A stretch of 64,000 nt of DNA from Vibrio aphrogenes (GTDB taxonomy: Bacteria > Pseudomonadota > Gammaproteobacteria > Enterobacterales > Vibrionaceae), in contig NZ_AP018689.1 of the NCBI RefSeq assembly GCF_002157735.2, positions 558,001-622,000 of the forward strand, in the 5' to 3' direction. The notes beneath the pieces are model-generated. The model did not search any database, was not told the origin of the DNA, and saw nothing but the letters and a program-made list of their open reading frames with translations. The translations under genes were made by a program, and so were the position numbers. How positions within the stretch are numbered: position 1 is the first letter of the stretch; each line of letters begins with the position of its first letter. Of this stretch, positions 33,217-44,062 are shown one piece after another.

Positions 33217-33658
33217 CTGTTAGCTGAGGGGGGCGATTAAGAACAATGATCTCAAGCCGGAATAGTATCAAGGTGATTGCTATCAAAATTATTGATAAAT
33301 AAGGAAAACCCGGTCGAAAATCACAGTGGGGAAAGGTACACTGTCAATACGATATTGATTGCATTTTTACAAACTAATACTACCCAAATGGCGGTCATGG
33401 GATCGTCATGATTTCTATTGAGCTAGTGCGTTAGATTTCCATTAAGCTAACGCCTTATGATAATACCAATCGTACTAATTATCTGACCATCTAATTAGTA
33501 CGCTTAGTATAAGCGGATAGCCTATCGGTATTATTGATTGGCAAAGACATCCTGATTATTACAACTTTTGTAAGGAAAGGATTATTTTACCAGTAGTTAG
33601 TTTAAAAAATGCGTCAGATTTTATAATGTTCTCTGATGTTGTCTTTTAAGGTGTGGTT
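33217..33658. other. Intergenic region with one palindromic element
   Basis: This stretch of about 440 bases between the channel genes holds no gene I can support. It contains the 48-bp palindromic repeat at 33463-33510 and a TATAAT at 33622-33627 that could be a -10 hexamer for the downstream channel, without a good -35. Confidence 0.5.
33463..33510. repeat. 48-bp palindromic repeat, complete copy
   Basis: ATACCAATC, then GTACTAATTA, a 10-base loop TCTGACCATC, TAATTAGTAC and GCTTAGTAT form a near-perfect cruciform. A partial copy abuts the fghA stop codon (38424-38462), and a left half lies at 40662-40682. Confidence 0.8.
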
Positions 33659-34903
33659 ATGTATCAGAATGTACTAAATTGGTTTGAGGAGCTCGGCGTC
33701 CCCTTACAACAAATGCTTCCGGTGGCGAAAGCTCTCGGTCTTATTGTCATTATTGCGATTATTATTCATTTATTCCTTCATCGAGGAGTATTGAGATGGA
33801 TTAAAAATCGCGCCAATGTCTCAGGTGGGATCTGGCGAGGTATCGTTGCTAATGAAAATTTATTTAGCCGTTTAGCGCTGTTAATTCAAGGTTCGGTCAT
33901 CGGTATTCAAGCTAAGTTATGGCTCTCTCAAGAAAGTTTTATCCGAGAAGCCATCATGACTGCCGTTGCCTTGTGGGTCGTGATTTATACCTTGCTGGTG
34001 GTGTTTTCAATTTTAGATGTAATTGAACGGGCGGTAAGTCGTACACAAGCCGGTAAAAACATGCCAATACGCGGCATCATGCAAAGTTTGAAGATCATCT
34101 TCTTTGTGGTTGCAGCGCTGCTTATTACCTCGATTTTAATTGGTAAATCACCGGTCATCCTATTAAGTGGTTTAGGTGCCATGACCGCCGTCATCATGTT
34201 GGTCTTTAAAGATCCAATATTAGGCTTAGTGGCTGGGGTTCAATTATCTGCCAATAAAATGTTAAGTGTGGGCGATTGGCTGGAAATGCCGAAATATGGG
34301 GCGGATGGTGATGTGATTGATATCAGTTTAACCACGGTAAAAGTGCAAAACTGGGATAAAACCATCACGACTATTCCAACTTATGCTCTAATTTCAGACT
34401 CGTTTAAAAACTGGAAAGGAATGCAAGATTCTGGGGGCCGCCGCATTAAACGCAGTGTGCTAATTGATGCTACCAGTGTGCATTTTCTTAAAAAAGAAGA
34501 AATTGGCTATTTAACCAAAGCACAATTATTAAAACCTTATTTGCTCAATAAAGTGGAAGAGTTAACGGAATATAACTCCAGTAATGACTTTGACCATGAG
34601 TGTGGTATTAACGGTCGCAAATTAACCAATCTCGGTAGTTTTAGGGCATATTTAGAACATTACCTTTATGCGCACCCACGTATTCACAAAGAAATGACGT
34701 TAATGGTTCGTCAAATGAGCCCAACCCATGAAGGGATCTCGTTAGAGGTGTATTGCTTTACCAATACCACGGCTTGGTTAGAATATGAGTCGATTCAATC
34801 GGATATTTTTGATCATATTTATGCGGTATTGCCGGAATTTGATCTTCGAGTATCACAAGCGCCAACCGGTAATGATTTCCGTCAATGGCAAGCTCGTCCC
34901 TAA
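33659..34903 (+). CDS. Mechanosensitive ion channel, MscS superfamily, YbdG-like
   Basis: This 415-residue protein resembles the YbdG (MscM) branch of the MscS superfamily, channels that open under membrane tension during osmotic downshock. It has several N-terminal membrane segments between about residues 20 and 160. The MscS core follows, with the pore-lining helix region VILLSGLGAMTAVIMLVFKDP near 170-190 and the beta domain ANKMLSVGDWLEMPKYGADG. A longer soluble C-terminal part is YbdG-like. I use ATG 33659, five bases after AAGGTG, rather than GTG 33653. Confidence 0.88.
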   Translation: MYQNVLNWFEELGVPLQQMLPVAKALGLIVIIAIIIHLFLHRGVLRWIKNRANVSGGIWRGIVANENLFSRLALLIQGSVIGIQAKLWLSQESFIREAIMTAVALWVVIYTLLVVFSILDVIERAVSRTQAGKNMPIRGIMQSLKIIFFVVAALLITSILIGKSPVILLSGLGAMTAVIMLVFKDPILGLVAGVQLSANKMLSVGDWLEMPKYGADGDVIDISLTTVKVQNWDKTITTIPTYALISDSFKNWKGMQDSGGRRIKRSVLIDATSVHFLKKEEIGYLTKAQLLKPYLLNKVEELTEYNSSNDFDHECGINGRKLTNLGSFRAYLEHYLYAHPRIHKEMTLMVRQMSPTHEGISLEVYCFTNTTAWLEYESIQSDIFDHIYAVLPEFDLRVSQAPTGNDFRQWQARP

Positions 34904-34934
34904 GCTAAAGAGAATCTTGGTCAGCAGCGCAGGC

Positions 34935-35792
34935 TTAGGCCGGTAAATGTTGGTCAAGATAATCCAGCAACAAGCGCACTTTAGTGGATAAAGTATGGTT
35001 GTGTGGGTACACCGCCCACACACCATCATTTTTAGGCTGATGTGATTCAAACAGCGAGATAAGCTGCCCCGATTCGAGATAACTCTGCACGTAATAATCT
35101 GGCAACTGCACAATCCCAATCCCTTTTAATGCAGCATCTAAGAGTGCGTAACCATTATTGCAACTCAACCCGCCTTTAATCGTGATCTTACGATGATGAA
35201 AACGCCAATAATTGAGCGTACCAACTAAACAGTTATGCTTTTTTAAATCATTTAAGTTTTCTGGTTGGCCCCATTGACGTAGGTATTTCGGTGCTGCGCA
35301 AAGGTACTGCTGACGAGAACGTAATTTTTTCGCCATCATACTGGAATCTTCTAATGGGCCGAGGCGAATGGCTAAGTCGACCTTTTCTTCGGTTAAATCG
35401 ACCACTTGATTAGTGAGCCACAGTTCAATGTTGAGCTCAGGATAAGCGAGGTAAAAATCATTAATCAGAGGAGCCACATGGCTTTCCCCATAAGCGATCG
35501 GAACCGATATTTTGAGTCGACCTTGAGGACTATGATTTAAGTTTGTGACAGAGCGTTCTGCTTCGGTTAATTGATCTAAAATTGCTCGACATTGCTCGAA
35601 ATATGACTGTCCGAGATCGGTGAGTTTGACTTGGCGGGTGGTGCGATAAAATAAACGAATGGCGAGACGCTTCTCTAATTGATTAATTTGGCGACTCACT
35701 TGCGCAGTTGAGACGTTGAGTTGTTTAGCCGCTAAGGTGAAGCTTCCGGTTTCAGCGACAGCCACAAATTCTGAAATTCCTTGCCACTGCAT
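34935..35792 (-). CDS. LysR family transcriptional regulator, probable regulator of adhC
   Basis: This 285-residue LysR-type regulator has an N-terminal winged helix-turn-helix at about 1-60 (FVAVAETGSFTLAAKQLNVS). A substrate-binding effector domain starts near residue 90 (GRLKISVPIAYGESHVAPL). The ATG whose first base is 35792 (MQWQGISEF) is preceded by AGGTGA, so I prefer it to the GTG three codons upstream. It diverges from adhC. A LysR-type dyad in the shared region suggests it controls adhC, perhaps in response to a formaldehyde-related signal. The effector is unknown. Confidence 0.9.
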   Translation of the reverse strand: MQWQGISEFVAVAETGSFTLAAKQLNVSTAQVSRQINQLEKRLAIRLFYRTTRQVKLTDLGQSYFEQCRAILDQLTEAERSVTNLNHSPQGRLKISVPIAYGESHVAPLINDFYLAYPELNIELWLTNQVVDLTEEKVDLAIRLGPLEDSSMMAKKLRSRQQYLCAAPKYLRQWGQPENLNDLKKHNCLVGTLNYWRFHHRKITIKGGLSCNNGYALLDAALKGIGIVQLPDYYVQSYLESGQLISLFESHQPKNDGVWAVYPHNHTLSTKVRLLLDYLDQHLPA

Positions 35793-35847
35793 ATTTATCA
35801 CCTATATGTATTAATCTTTCTAATATTTTATCTATTATTGTATATAT

Positions 35848-35862
35848 GTAAAAGTGTTTTAC
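35848..35862. promoter_or_regulatory. LysR-type operator between the regulator and adhC
   Basis: GTAAAA-GTG-TTTTAC is a perfect 6-3-6 dyad containing the T-N11-A pattern (35849-35861) typical of LysR recognition sites. It is centred about 53 bases before the predicted adhC transcription start. Confidence 0.6.
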
Positions 35863-35873
35863 TTATTCAAGTC

Positions 35874-35901
35874 TTATCATTTCGCCATTGGTGTCTATAC
35901 T
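35874..35901 (+). promoter_or_regulatory. Promoter for adhC
   Basis: TTATCA (35874-35879) and TATACT (35896-35901) are separated by 16 bases, just downstream of the LysR-type dyad and 78 bases before the adhC start codon. Confidence 0.5.
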
Positions 35902-35969
35902 GAATGGATATCTTAAGTGGTGAGCTTGATAAAAAAGCCGCTGACTTATTCCCTGAGATTAATGAGTAA

Positions 35970-37103
<1,134 letters not shown>

Positions 37104-37105
37104 GA

Positions 37106-37428
37106 TACGTATCTAGGAAGCTCGTTGCTCGTGTCTCGAGGTAAAATACTTAAGATCGAGCAACAATAATAGGTGCATTCTTAGCGGTAAGCCCAATTAC
37201 TTTGAAGATTGGTACGTAGTTAGGAAGCTCGTTGCTCGTGTCTCGAGGTAAAATACTTAAGATCGAACAACAATAATAAGTGCATTCTTAGCGGTAAGCC
37301 CAATTACTTTGAAGATTGGTACGTAGCTAGGAAACTCGTTGTTCGTATCTTGAGGTGAGATGCTTAAGATAGAGCAACAATAGTAGGGGCTTTTTTAGTT
37401 GTAAGTTCGATGAATTTTAAGGTTAAAG
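37106..37428. repeat. Three tandem ~107-bp repeats between adhC and fghA
   Basis: Unit 1 (37106-37212) and unit 2 (37213-37319) are each 107 bp and differ at about four positions. Unit 3 (37320-37428) is diverged, and a fourth start (TGTAGCTTAGG) follows. Each good unit begins TACGTA and contains GTTGCTCG with, about 25 bases later, CGAGCAAC, able to form a hairpin. No reading frame spans the units. Confidence 0.92.
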
Positions 37429-37474
37429 TGTAGCTTAGGGCTGTTGTTCTAGTCTTGGGAACGGGTATAGACTT

Positions 37475-37554
37475 TTCCGAGCTTCCGAGCTTCCGAGCTT
37501 CCGAGCTTCCGAGCTTCCGAGCTTCCGAGCTTCCGAGCTTCCGAGCTTCCGAGC
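37475..37554. repeat. Octamer array, 10 copies of TTCCGAGC
   Basis: Ten perfect copies of TTCCGAGC run from 37475 to 37554, ending 30 bases before the fghA start codon. A tandem pair, ACGAGAAACGTATA and ACGAGAACCGTATA (37556-37584), follows directly and runs up to the ATG. Confidence 0.95.
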
Positions 37555-37584
37555 TACGAGAAACGTATAAACGAGAACCGTATA

Positions 37585-38424
37585 ATGAAACAACTCAATT
37601 CAAATAAATCGTTTGGTGGCTATCAGCAACAGTTCGAACATGAATCTAAAGTGTTGAATTGTACTATGCGCTTTTCGATTTTTATGCCGCCACAAGCCAG
37701 TGAGCAAAAAGTACCAGTTTTATATTGGTTGTCGGGGTTAACCTGCACTGATGAGAACTTTGTCCAAAAAGCCGGTGCGCAGCGAATAGCAGCAGAACTT
37801 GGCATTGCGATTGTCGCGCCGGATACCAGCCCACGAGGTGATGAGGTTGCGGATGATGAGGCTTATGACCTAGGCAAAGGGGCTGGCTTTTATTTAAATG
37901 CCACTCAAGAGCCGTGGGCTAAGCATTATCAAATGTACGATTACATTGCGTATGAGCTGCCAGCTTTGATTGAAGCGAATTTTGCCGTTAATGATAAACG
38001 TGCGATCTCTGGTCATTCGATGGGCGGGCATGGCGCATTAACCATTGGATTGCGCAATAGTCCGCGCTTTAAGTCGATTTCAGCGTTTAGCCCCATCGTG
38101 AGCCCTCTGCATTGTCCTTGGGGCCACAAAGCATTGACGGCTTATTTGGGGGATGATCAAGCATTATGGGTAAAATACGATGCAGTTGAGCTAATGAAAA
38201 AAATCAAAGGCAATGAAGCGTATTTACCGCCCATAAAACTGGACCAAGGGTTATCCGATAACTTTTTAGAGGAACAATTAAAGCCGCATTTATTAGAAAA
38301 TGCCGCCAATGAGGTGGGCTACCCATTTCAGATTAATGTGCACTCTGGCTATGATCATAGCTATTTCTTTATTGCGAGTTTCATTGATGAGCATGTGAAG
38401 TTTCATGATCAGTATTTGAAGTAA
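37585..38424 (+). CDS. fghA: S-formylglutathione hydrolase
   Basis: FghA hydrolyses S-formylglutathione to formate and glutathione, completing formaldehyde detoxification begun by AdhC. The 279-residue esterase-D-type protein has the serine nucleophile in SGHSMGGHGALTIG near residue 148. WLSGLTCTDENFVQKAGAQR forms the oxyanion side near 50, and the catalytic histidine is in GYDHSYFFIASF near 258. The start is close to a 10-copy octamer array, and no good ribosome binding site is visible. The stop codon abuts a partial palindromic repeat. Confidence 0.95.
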   Translation: MKQLNSNKSFGGYQQQFEHESKVLNCTMRFSIFMPPQASEQKVPVLYWLSGLTCTDENFVQKAGAQRIAAELGIAIVAPDTSPRGDEVADDEAYDLGKGAGFYLNATQEPWAKHYQMYDYIAYELPALIEANFAVNDKRAISGHSMGGHGALTIGLRNSPRFKSISAFSPIVSPLHCPWGHKALTAYLGDDQALWVKYDAVELMKKIKGNEAYLPPIKLDQGLSDNFLEEQLKPHLLENAANEVGYPFQINVHSGYDHSYFFIASFIDEHVKFHDQYLK

Positions 38425-38462
38425 TACTAATTATCTGACCATCTAATTAGTGTGATTGGTAT
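38424..38462. repeat. Partial copy of the 48-bp palindromic repeat
   Basis: It carries the same core, loop and right end as the copy at 33463-33510, with GATTGGTAT at its right tip. The left ATACCAATC arm is missing and the element starts at the last base of the fghA stop codon. Confidence 0.75.
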
Positions 38463-38480
38463 AATACTTAGGAAATAAGA

Positions 38481-38512
38481 TAAGGGCAGCTCGGTGGCTG
38501 CCCTTATTCATT
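38481..38512. terminator. Convergent terminator of fghA and the BCCT gene
   Basis: TAAGGGCAGC (38481-38490) pairs perfectly with GCTGCCCTTA (38497-38506) over six bases. T-rich sequence follows on the plus strand, with moderately T-rich sequence on the minus strand. Confidence 0.7.
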
Positions 38513-38525
38513 TTAAGGATGAAGT

Positions 38526-40478
38526 TTAACTGGCGACTTGGTGGGAAGGTTTTTCCTCTGTTGCCGAAGCATCTTGATGCTCTTGTTGATTTTTTTCTTT
38601 TATCAAAGCATTAAATGCTATACGTGCCTGCTGCGCTTCTTCAGATGCGGATAATTTCACTTCTTTGGCTGCCATCGCATCGGTTGTTAAACGTTCCAGT
38701 TCTTGTCGCATTTCAGGTGGAATGTCACCTAACTCTAAACCATTATCTCCATAAGTTAAGGCTTGCTCACGGATTTTCTTTTTCAATTTCCAAATGGCTT
38801 TTAATGCTGTACGTTCATCATTAGCGGCTTCTATCGCAGTTGCTTTGAGATCTTCAAACTTAGTTAAAGCTACCCCTTCGGTTGACCACGGGTCGACCTC
38901 TGGTAAGTCTTCGATATTAATGACAGGATCTTCATAACCATCTTGGTGTGATAAATCTAAAGAAGCTGCTTTTACGGTTGAAACCATTAGCATAAAAGCA
39001 ATCGCAATTAATGGAATACCGCCGACAATAGCCGCCGTTTGTAATGTCGATAATCCACCCATAAACATCAGAACAGCAGGCATGAAAGATAACGTAAATG
39101 CCCAGAATAAGCGGTTCCAACGCATTGGTTCCTCAGTTACATTATTTTGCACTACAGAAGCTAGGATGTAAGAGATGGAATCAAAGGTTGTTGCTGTAAA
39201 TAAAATACAAAGAATGGTAAATACAGCAATAACTGCGGTGCTCATAGGTAATTGTTCTAGCGTTGCGAAGATCGCTGCTGTTGTGCCTTGGTGTTGTAAA
39301 ATCCCTACAACATCCACTGCACCGGTGAGCTGCAAAGATAATCCATAATTACCTAAAATCATAAAAAAGAGAAAGCATCCAAGCGAACCAAAGAAAATAG
39401 AGCCGACGACCATTTGTTTGATGGTACGTCCACGAGAAATACGAGCAATAAATAGCCCCATGCTTGGTGCGAAGACTAGCCACCAAGCCCAGTAGAAAAT
39501 GGTCCAATCTTGTGGGAAGTGTGTATCTTTGAAATCACCTAATCCGCCAAAGGGTTCCGCCCAAGTGGCCATTCTAAAGAAATGAGTCAGCATACGCCCG
39601 AAAGCGTCTAACCCGGTCTCAATTAGAAAGTTGGTTGGGCCGACCAAAAAAACGAAGATTAATAAGCCAATAGCCCCCCAAAAATTGATATTACTTAAAA
39701 GTTGGATGCCTTTAGACATGCCGGCATAAGCGGAATAAGCAAAAATTAAAGTACAAACTAAGAGTACTCCGAGCTGAACTGTGGTGGTTTGTGGAATGCC
39801 AAATAGGTTGTTTAACCCTTCCGTAATTAGTGGTGCGGCAAGACCTAAGGTCGTTGCGCCACCACCGAGTAGACCAAAAATAAATAAAACATCAATCATT
39901 TTTCCTAGCCAACCATGAGCTCGTTTTTCACCAATAACGGGCATCAATGCTGCGGAAACTTTTAAGACGGGTTGTTTACGAACATAAAAGAAATAAGCAA
40001 TCGGAATGGCTGGGACAAGATAAATTGACCAAGCGATAGGACCCCAATGGAAAATCCCATAAGTGGCTGCCCAGCGAATGGCTTCTTCACTTCCAGACTC
40101 TAACTGAAAGGGAGGTGATAGGTAATAGAAAGCCCATTCAATAGTCCCCCAATACAAAATACTGGCTCCAATACCACCACAAAATAGCATGGCAGCCCAA
40201 GAGCTGGTTTTAAATTCAGGTTGTTCATCCGGATCACCCAGTTTGATTTGACCAATATCTGAGAAAACGATGTAGATCATGAAGAAAAAGCTCGCTAAGC
40301 CCAAAATGAGGTACAAGATGCCGACTTCATCGGTCATAAAAGTTTTGGCTATTGCGATCCACTCTGCTCCTTTCTCTGGAAAAATAAGTAAAGGAACAAC
40401 CGCGACAAAAAGCAGAAAAAGTGCTCCAAAGAAGGTGGGTTTATCAATAAGGGTGAAGGGATTTTTTTGCGTGTTCAT
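38526..40478 (-). CDS. BCCT family transporter
   Basis: This 650-residue protein belongs to the betaine/choline/carnitine transporter family, twelve-helix carriers for quaternary ammonium or related sulfonium compounds. The family signature lies in DWTIFYWAWWLVFAPSMG near residue 325, followed by RISRGRTIKQM. The first unwound helix reads FCGGIGASILYWGTIEWAFY near 98. The cytoplasmic C-terminus is unusually long, about 150 residues, acidic then helical and charged. Such tails regulate osmotic activation in some members. The substrate cannot be read from sequence. It is divergent from cyoA across 606 bases. Confidence 0.88.
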   Translation of the reverse strand: MNTQKNPFTLIDKPTFFGALFLLFVAVVPLLIFPEKGAEWIAIAKTFMTDEVGILYLILGLASFFFMIYIVFSDIGQIKLGDPDEQPEFKTSSWAAMLFCGGIGASILYWGTIEWAFYYLSPPFQLESGSEEAIRWAATYGIFHWGPIAWSIYLVPAIPIAYFFYVRKQPVLKVSAALMPVIGEKRAHGWLGKMIDVLFIFGLLGGGATTLGLAAPLITEGLNNLFGIPQTTTVQLGVLLVCTLIFAYSAYAGMSKGIQLLSNINFWGAIGLLIFVFLVGPTNFLIETGLDAFGRMLTHFFRMATWAEPFGGLGDFKDTHFPQDWTIFYWAWWLVFAPSMGLFIARISRGRTIKQMVVGSIFFGSLGCFLFFMILGNYGLSLQLTGAVDVVGILQHQGTTAAIFATLEQLPMSTAVIAVFTILCILFTATTFDSISYILASVVQNNVTEEPMRWNRLFWAFTLSFMPAVLMFMGGLSTLQTAAIVGGIPLIAIAFMLMVSTVKAASLDLSHQDGYEDPVINIEDLPEVDPWSTEGVALTKFEDLKATAIEAANDERTALKAIWKLKKKIREQALTYGDNGLELGDIPPEMRQELERLTTDAMAAKEVKLSASEEAQQARIAFNALIKEKNQQEHQDASATEEKPSHQVAS

Positions 40479-40661
40479 GCATACTCCTTAGCAAAATACA
40501 GCAATCCATTTAAATCCATATTAAGTTTGTGGTTTTGGTGAAAGTAACATAAATGTTGCATTGGATGTAGTAAGAAAAAACAAAAATGATATCACGACAA
40601 TGTATTTTTATTTTGCCGATAGAGGATTGTTATTATTGGTTTATTTTTATTTCTCATATCA

Positions 40662-40682
40662 ATATCAATGGTACTAATTATC
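40662..40682. repeat. Left half of the palindromic repeat
   Basis: ATATCAATG followed by GTACTAATTATC matches the left arm of the copy at 33463. The right half is absent. Confidence 0.6.
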
Positions 40683-40817
40683 AGCTTAACCTTACTTGTT
40701 AAAAAGCTTAATAATAGCGTTTAACTTTTCGTTTATTCCTGTCCTATGTATTCACAAGCTCTTGTTATCATTTTTGGAAAATTAGTTCTCATTAATTTGT
40801 AATGAGAACGCGCTTAC

Positions 40818-40843
40818 ATGTAAGCATAATGTTGCAAATGTAA
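40818..40843. promoter_or_regulatory. Shared motif, copy 1 (upstream of cyoA)
   Basis: ATGTAAGCATAAT, five bases, then AAATGTAA. The same two blocks with the same spacing occur at 45988-46013, after cyoE. The function is unknown. Confidence 0.45.
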
Positions 40844-41084
40844 CAATGTGTATTTGGTTGTAACCAAATTAGCTTTGTTATTCTCTTCTCTTAACTTAAC
40901 GGTTTTCTGGCTATCGTGCCAATTGACTGAAAAGTAGTGAAATTTACTTGGTCGCAAATGAGCTGGTGTTGTTTGAATTTGCAACTAAAACTCATTTCAA
41001 TCGATTTCATGGTTTTGCGTTGAACCGTGCCGCCGCAATGTTACACGACGGCGCTTTTCTTCGCCTTTAATATCGAGAATTAGA

Positions 41085-42002
41085 ATGGAAGCCTCAAGAT
41101 ACAAAAACATTTTGTCACGGGGAGGGATGCTGTTAGCGCCTTTGCTGTTGTCAGGATGTGAATCTGCTTTGCTGGATCCGAAAGGGGTCATTGGCATTCA
41201 AGAAAAAGAATTGATCATCACCGCGTTATTACTGATGTTGATCGTTGTTATTCCTGTCATCTTGATGACGGTATTTTTTTCGTATAAATATCGTTCAACG
41301 AATCAAGAGGGGAAATACGATCCAGAATGGGCGCATTCAACCAAAATAGAAGTGGTGGTGTGGACAATTCCTATCATTATTATTGCCATTTTAGGCACGA
41401 TCACTTGGCGTACAACTCATGAACTGGAGCAATCTAAGCCTCTCGTGAGTGAGATTGACCACATGACCATTGAAGTCGTTTCTTTAGATTGGAAATGGTT
41501 ATTTATTTACCCGGAACAACATATAGCAACGGTCAATTATGTGGCTTTCCCTAAAGATGTGCCGATTAAATTCAAAGTCACCTCAGACAACATCATGAAC
41601 TCCTTCTTTATTCCACGCTTGGGCAGTCAAATTTATGCCATGCCAGGCATGATGACGAGTGTGCATCTGATGGCTAATGAAGCGAATGATTATAAAGGGA
41701 TTTCAGCCAGTTATAGCGGTGCTGGATTCTCTGGAATGAAATTTACTGCTCATGTCACTAACACACCTGAAGAATTTAATGACTGGGTCAAGTCGGTGAA
41801 ACAGCAACCGAATGCCTTAGTGATGAAAGATTTTGATGGATATCGTGAATTGGCGAAACCGAGTGAGAATGTGCCGGTGACGTATTACTCCAGCGTTCCA
41901 GAACATTTATTTGCGGATGTGGTTAAGCAATATAAAGGATCTTTAAACTCAAGCGAACAAGGCATGAGTGAAGGGCATTCTATGGATATGGCGAAACAGT
42001 AA
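41085..42002 (+). CDS. cyoA: Cytochrome bo3 ubiquinol oxidase subunit II
   Basis: CyoA is subunit II of the proton-pumping quinol oxidase. The 305-residue protein has a lipoprotein signal peptide with lipobox LLSGC (cysteine at residue 25). Two membrane segments lie at about 44-68 and 90-108, followed by a periplasmic cupredoxin domain. The copper-A ligand cluster of cytochrome c oxidases is absent, as expected for a quinol oxidase. The tail is Met/His-containing ([13 protein letters not shown]). It is the first gene of cyoABCDE, 14 bases before cyoB. Confidence 0.95.
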   Translation: MEASRYKNILSRGGMLLAPLLLSGCESALLDPKGVIGIQEKELIITALLLMLIVVIPVILMTVFFSYKYRSTNQEGKYDPEWAHSTKIEVVVWTIPIIIIAILGTITWRTTHELEQSKPLVSEIDHMTIEVVSLDWKWLFIYPEQHIATVNYVAFPKDVPIKFKVTSDNIMNSFFIPRLGSQIYAMPGMMTSVHLMANEANDYKGISASYSGAGFSGMKFTAHVTNTPEEFNDWVKSVKQQPNALVMKDFDGYRELAKPSENVPVTYYSSVPEHLFADVVKQYKGSLNSSEQGMSEGHSMDMAKQ

Positions 42003-42016
42003 AGGTAGGAAATACT

Positions 42017-44062
42017 ATGTTTGGAAGACTTTCTCTCGACAGCGTGCCATACCATGAACCTATTATCATGGTGACCTTGACGATCATTGCGATCGTGGGT
42101 TTAGCGGTTGTCGCAGCTATTACTCATTACGGTAAATGGCAATATTTATGGTCAGAATGGTTTACCTCGGTTGATCATAAAAAAATCGGTTTTATGTACA
42201 TTGCGGTAGCCTTGATTATGTTGATTCGCGGCTTCTCAGATGCCGTGATGATGCGCAGTCAGCAGCTCCTTTCTTCGGCTGGTGAAGCAGGTTATCTGCC
42301 CCCTGAACACTATGACCAAATTTTTAGTGCTCACGGCGTGATCATGATTTTCTTTGTCGCCATGCCATTAATTATTGGTTTGATGAACATTGTGGTGCCG
42401 TTGCAAATCGGTGCTCGCGATGTGGCTTTCCCATATTTGAATAACCTGAGCTTTTGGTTGTTTGTGGTGGGCGTAATCTTAACTAATGTGTCTCTCGGTG
42501 TTGGGGAATTTGCCCGTACTGGTTGGTTGGCGTATCCACCATTATCTGGCATCAAAGCCAGCCCAGGAACAGGGGTAGATTATTGGATTTGGGCGCTGCA
42601 AATATCGGGTATAGGAACCACGTTATCAGGGGTTAACTTCTTTACCACGATCATGCGTATGCGGACGCCATCCATGCCGCTCATGAAAATGCCTGTCTTT
42701 ACTTGGGCTTCATTGTGCGCCAACGTTTTGATCATTATTTCATTCCCAATTCTTACCGTGACGATTGCTCTATTAACGCTTGACCGTTACCTCGGAACCC
42801 ATTTCTTTACCAATGATATGGGCGGTAACATGATGATGTACGTTAACTTAATTTGGGCATGGGGACACCCGGAAGTGTACATTCTGATCTTGCCTATTTT
42901 TGGTGTGTACTCTGAAGTGGTTGCCACCTTCTCACGTAAAAAACTGTTTGGTTACACCTCACTAGTTTGGGCAACCGTTGTGATCACCATCTTAGCCTTT
43001 GTCGTATGGTTACATCACTTCTTTACCATGGGTTCAGGGGCGAACGTTAATGCCTTCTTTGGGATTGCTACCATGATTATCTCAATTCCGACAGGGGTTA
43101 AGATCTTCAACTGGTTATTTACTATGTACCGTGGTCGTGTGGAATTTACCTCTCCAATGTTATGGATGATCGGTTTTCTTATTACCTTTACGGTTGGTGG
43201 GATGACAGGGGTACTGATGGCCGTACCTGGTGCCGATTTCGTATTACATAACAGTGTGTTCCTGATCGCGCATTTCCATAACGTGATTATTGGTGGGGTG
43301 GTGTTTGGCTGTTTCGCCGGTGTGACCTATTGGTTCCCGAAAGCCACGGGTTTTATGTTGGATGAAAAATGGGGCAAGCGTGCCTTCTGGTGCTGGATTA
43401 TTGGTTTCTTATTTGCCTTTATTCCACTGTACGCCTTGGGCTTTATGGGGATGACTCGTCGTTTGAGCCAGCATATTGACCCTGAATACTTCCCGCTGTT
43501 AGCGACGGCAGCATTCGGTACTTTCATTATTTTCTGTGGCGTATTGTGTCAAGCGATGCAATTTATTGTCAGTATCCGCGACCGTGAACAAAACCGCGAT
43601 CTGACCGGTGACCCATGGGATGGACGGACATTAGAGTGGGCAACATCATCACCACCGCCATTTTATAACTTTGCTAAGTCGCCAATGGGTGATGAGCTAG
43701 ATGCTTTCTGGTATCAAAAACAAAATGGTGTCGCTGGGATTGAAGCTAAGCTGAACGAAAAAGAAGAATACACCCCGATTCACATGCCGAAAAATACCGC
43801 AACAGGGTTAGTGATTTCTGGATTCTCTTTGATTTTCGGTTTTGCCATGATTTGGTATATCTGGTGGCTCGCCATTGTGGGAGTTGTCGGCGTTATTGTG
43901 ACTGCCATTGTTCACAGCTTTAATGAAGACCGAGATTATTACGTGACGGTAGAAGAAATTAAAGCTATTGAACAAGCCCATAAAGAACAGCTGAAAAAAG
44001 CCCAAGCACAACAAACTAATCCGTCAGATGATGAAGATATGGAGGTCGATTATGCACGCTAA
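42017..44062 (+). CDS. cyoB: Cytochrome bo3 ubiquinol oxidase subunit I
   Basis: CyoB is the catalytic haem-copper subunit, carrying low-spin haem b, haem o3 and CuB. The 681-residue, about 15-helix protein shows the CuB/cross-link region [14 protein letters not shown] near residue 280 and [11 protein letters not shown] near 332. The haem ligand region is [12 protein letters not shown] near 415. [15 protein letters not shown] near 98 carries the other haem b ligand. GGAGG near its end serves cyoC, which overlaps its last codons. Confidence 0.97.
   Translation: MFGRLSLDSVPYHEPIIMVTLTIIAIVGLAVVAAITHYGKWQYLWSEWFTSVDHKKIGFMYIAVALIMLIRGFSDAVMMRSQQLLSSAGEAGYLPPEHYDQIFSAHGVIMIFFVAMPLIIGLMNIVVPLQIGARDVAFPYLNNLSFWLFVVGVILTNVSLGVGEFARTGWLAYPPLSGIKASPGTGVDYWIWALQISGIGTTLSGVNFFTTIMRMRTPSMPLMKMPVFTWASLCANVLIIISFPILTVTIALLTLDRYLGTHFFTNDMGGNMMMYVNLIWAWGHPEVYILILPIFGVYSEVVATFSRKKLFGYTSLVWATVVITILAFVVWLHHFFTMGSGANVNAFFGIATMIISIPTGVKIFNWLFTMYRGRVEFTSPMLWMIGFLITFTVGGMTGVLMAVPGADFVLHNSVFLIAHFHNVIIGGVVFGCFAGVTYWFPKATGFMLDEKWGKRAFWCWIIGFLFAFIPLYALGFMGMTRRLSQHIDPEYFPLLATAAFGTFIIFCGVLCQAMQFIVSIRDREQNRDLTGDPWDGRTLEWATSSPPPFYNFAKSPMGDELDAFWYQKQNGVAGIEAKLNEKEEYTPIHMPKNTATGLVISGFSLIFGFAMIWYIWWLAIVGVVGVIVTAIVHSFNEDRDYYVTVEEIKAIEQAHKEQLKKAQAQQTNPSDDEDMEVDYAR

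Larger units (their letters stand above)
40479..41084. other. 606-base control region between the BCCT gene and cyoA
   Basis: No gene is visible. From left to right it contains a half copy of the palindromic repeat (40662-40682) and three dyads. These are GTTCTCATTA-N5-TAATGAGAAC at 40785-40809, GCTTACATGTAAGC at 40812-40825, and TTTGGTT-GT-AACCAAA at 40853-40868. The 26-base motif at 40818-40843 overlaps the second dyad and is repeated after cyoE. I could not assign the dyads to a known regulator. Confidence 0.6.
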
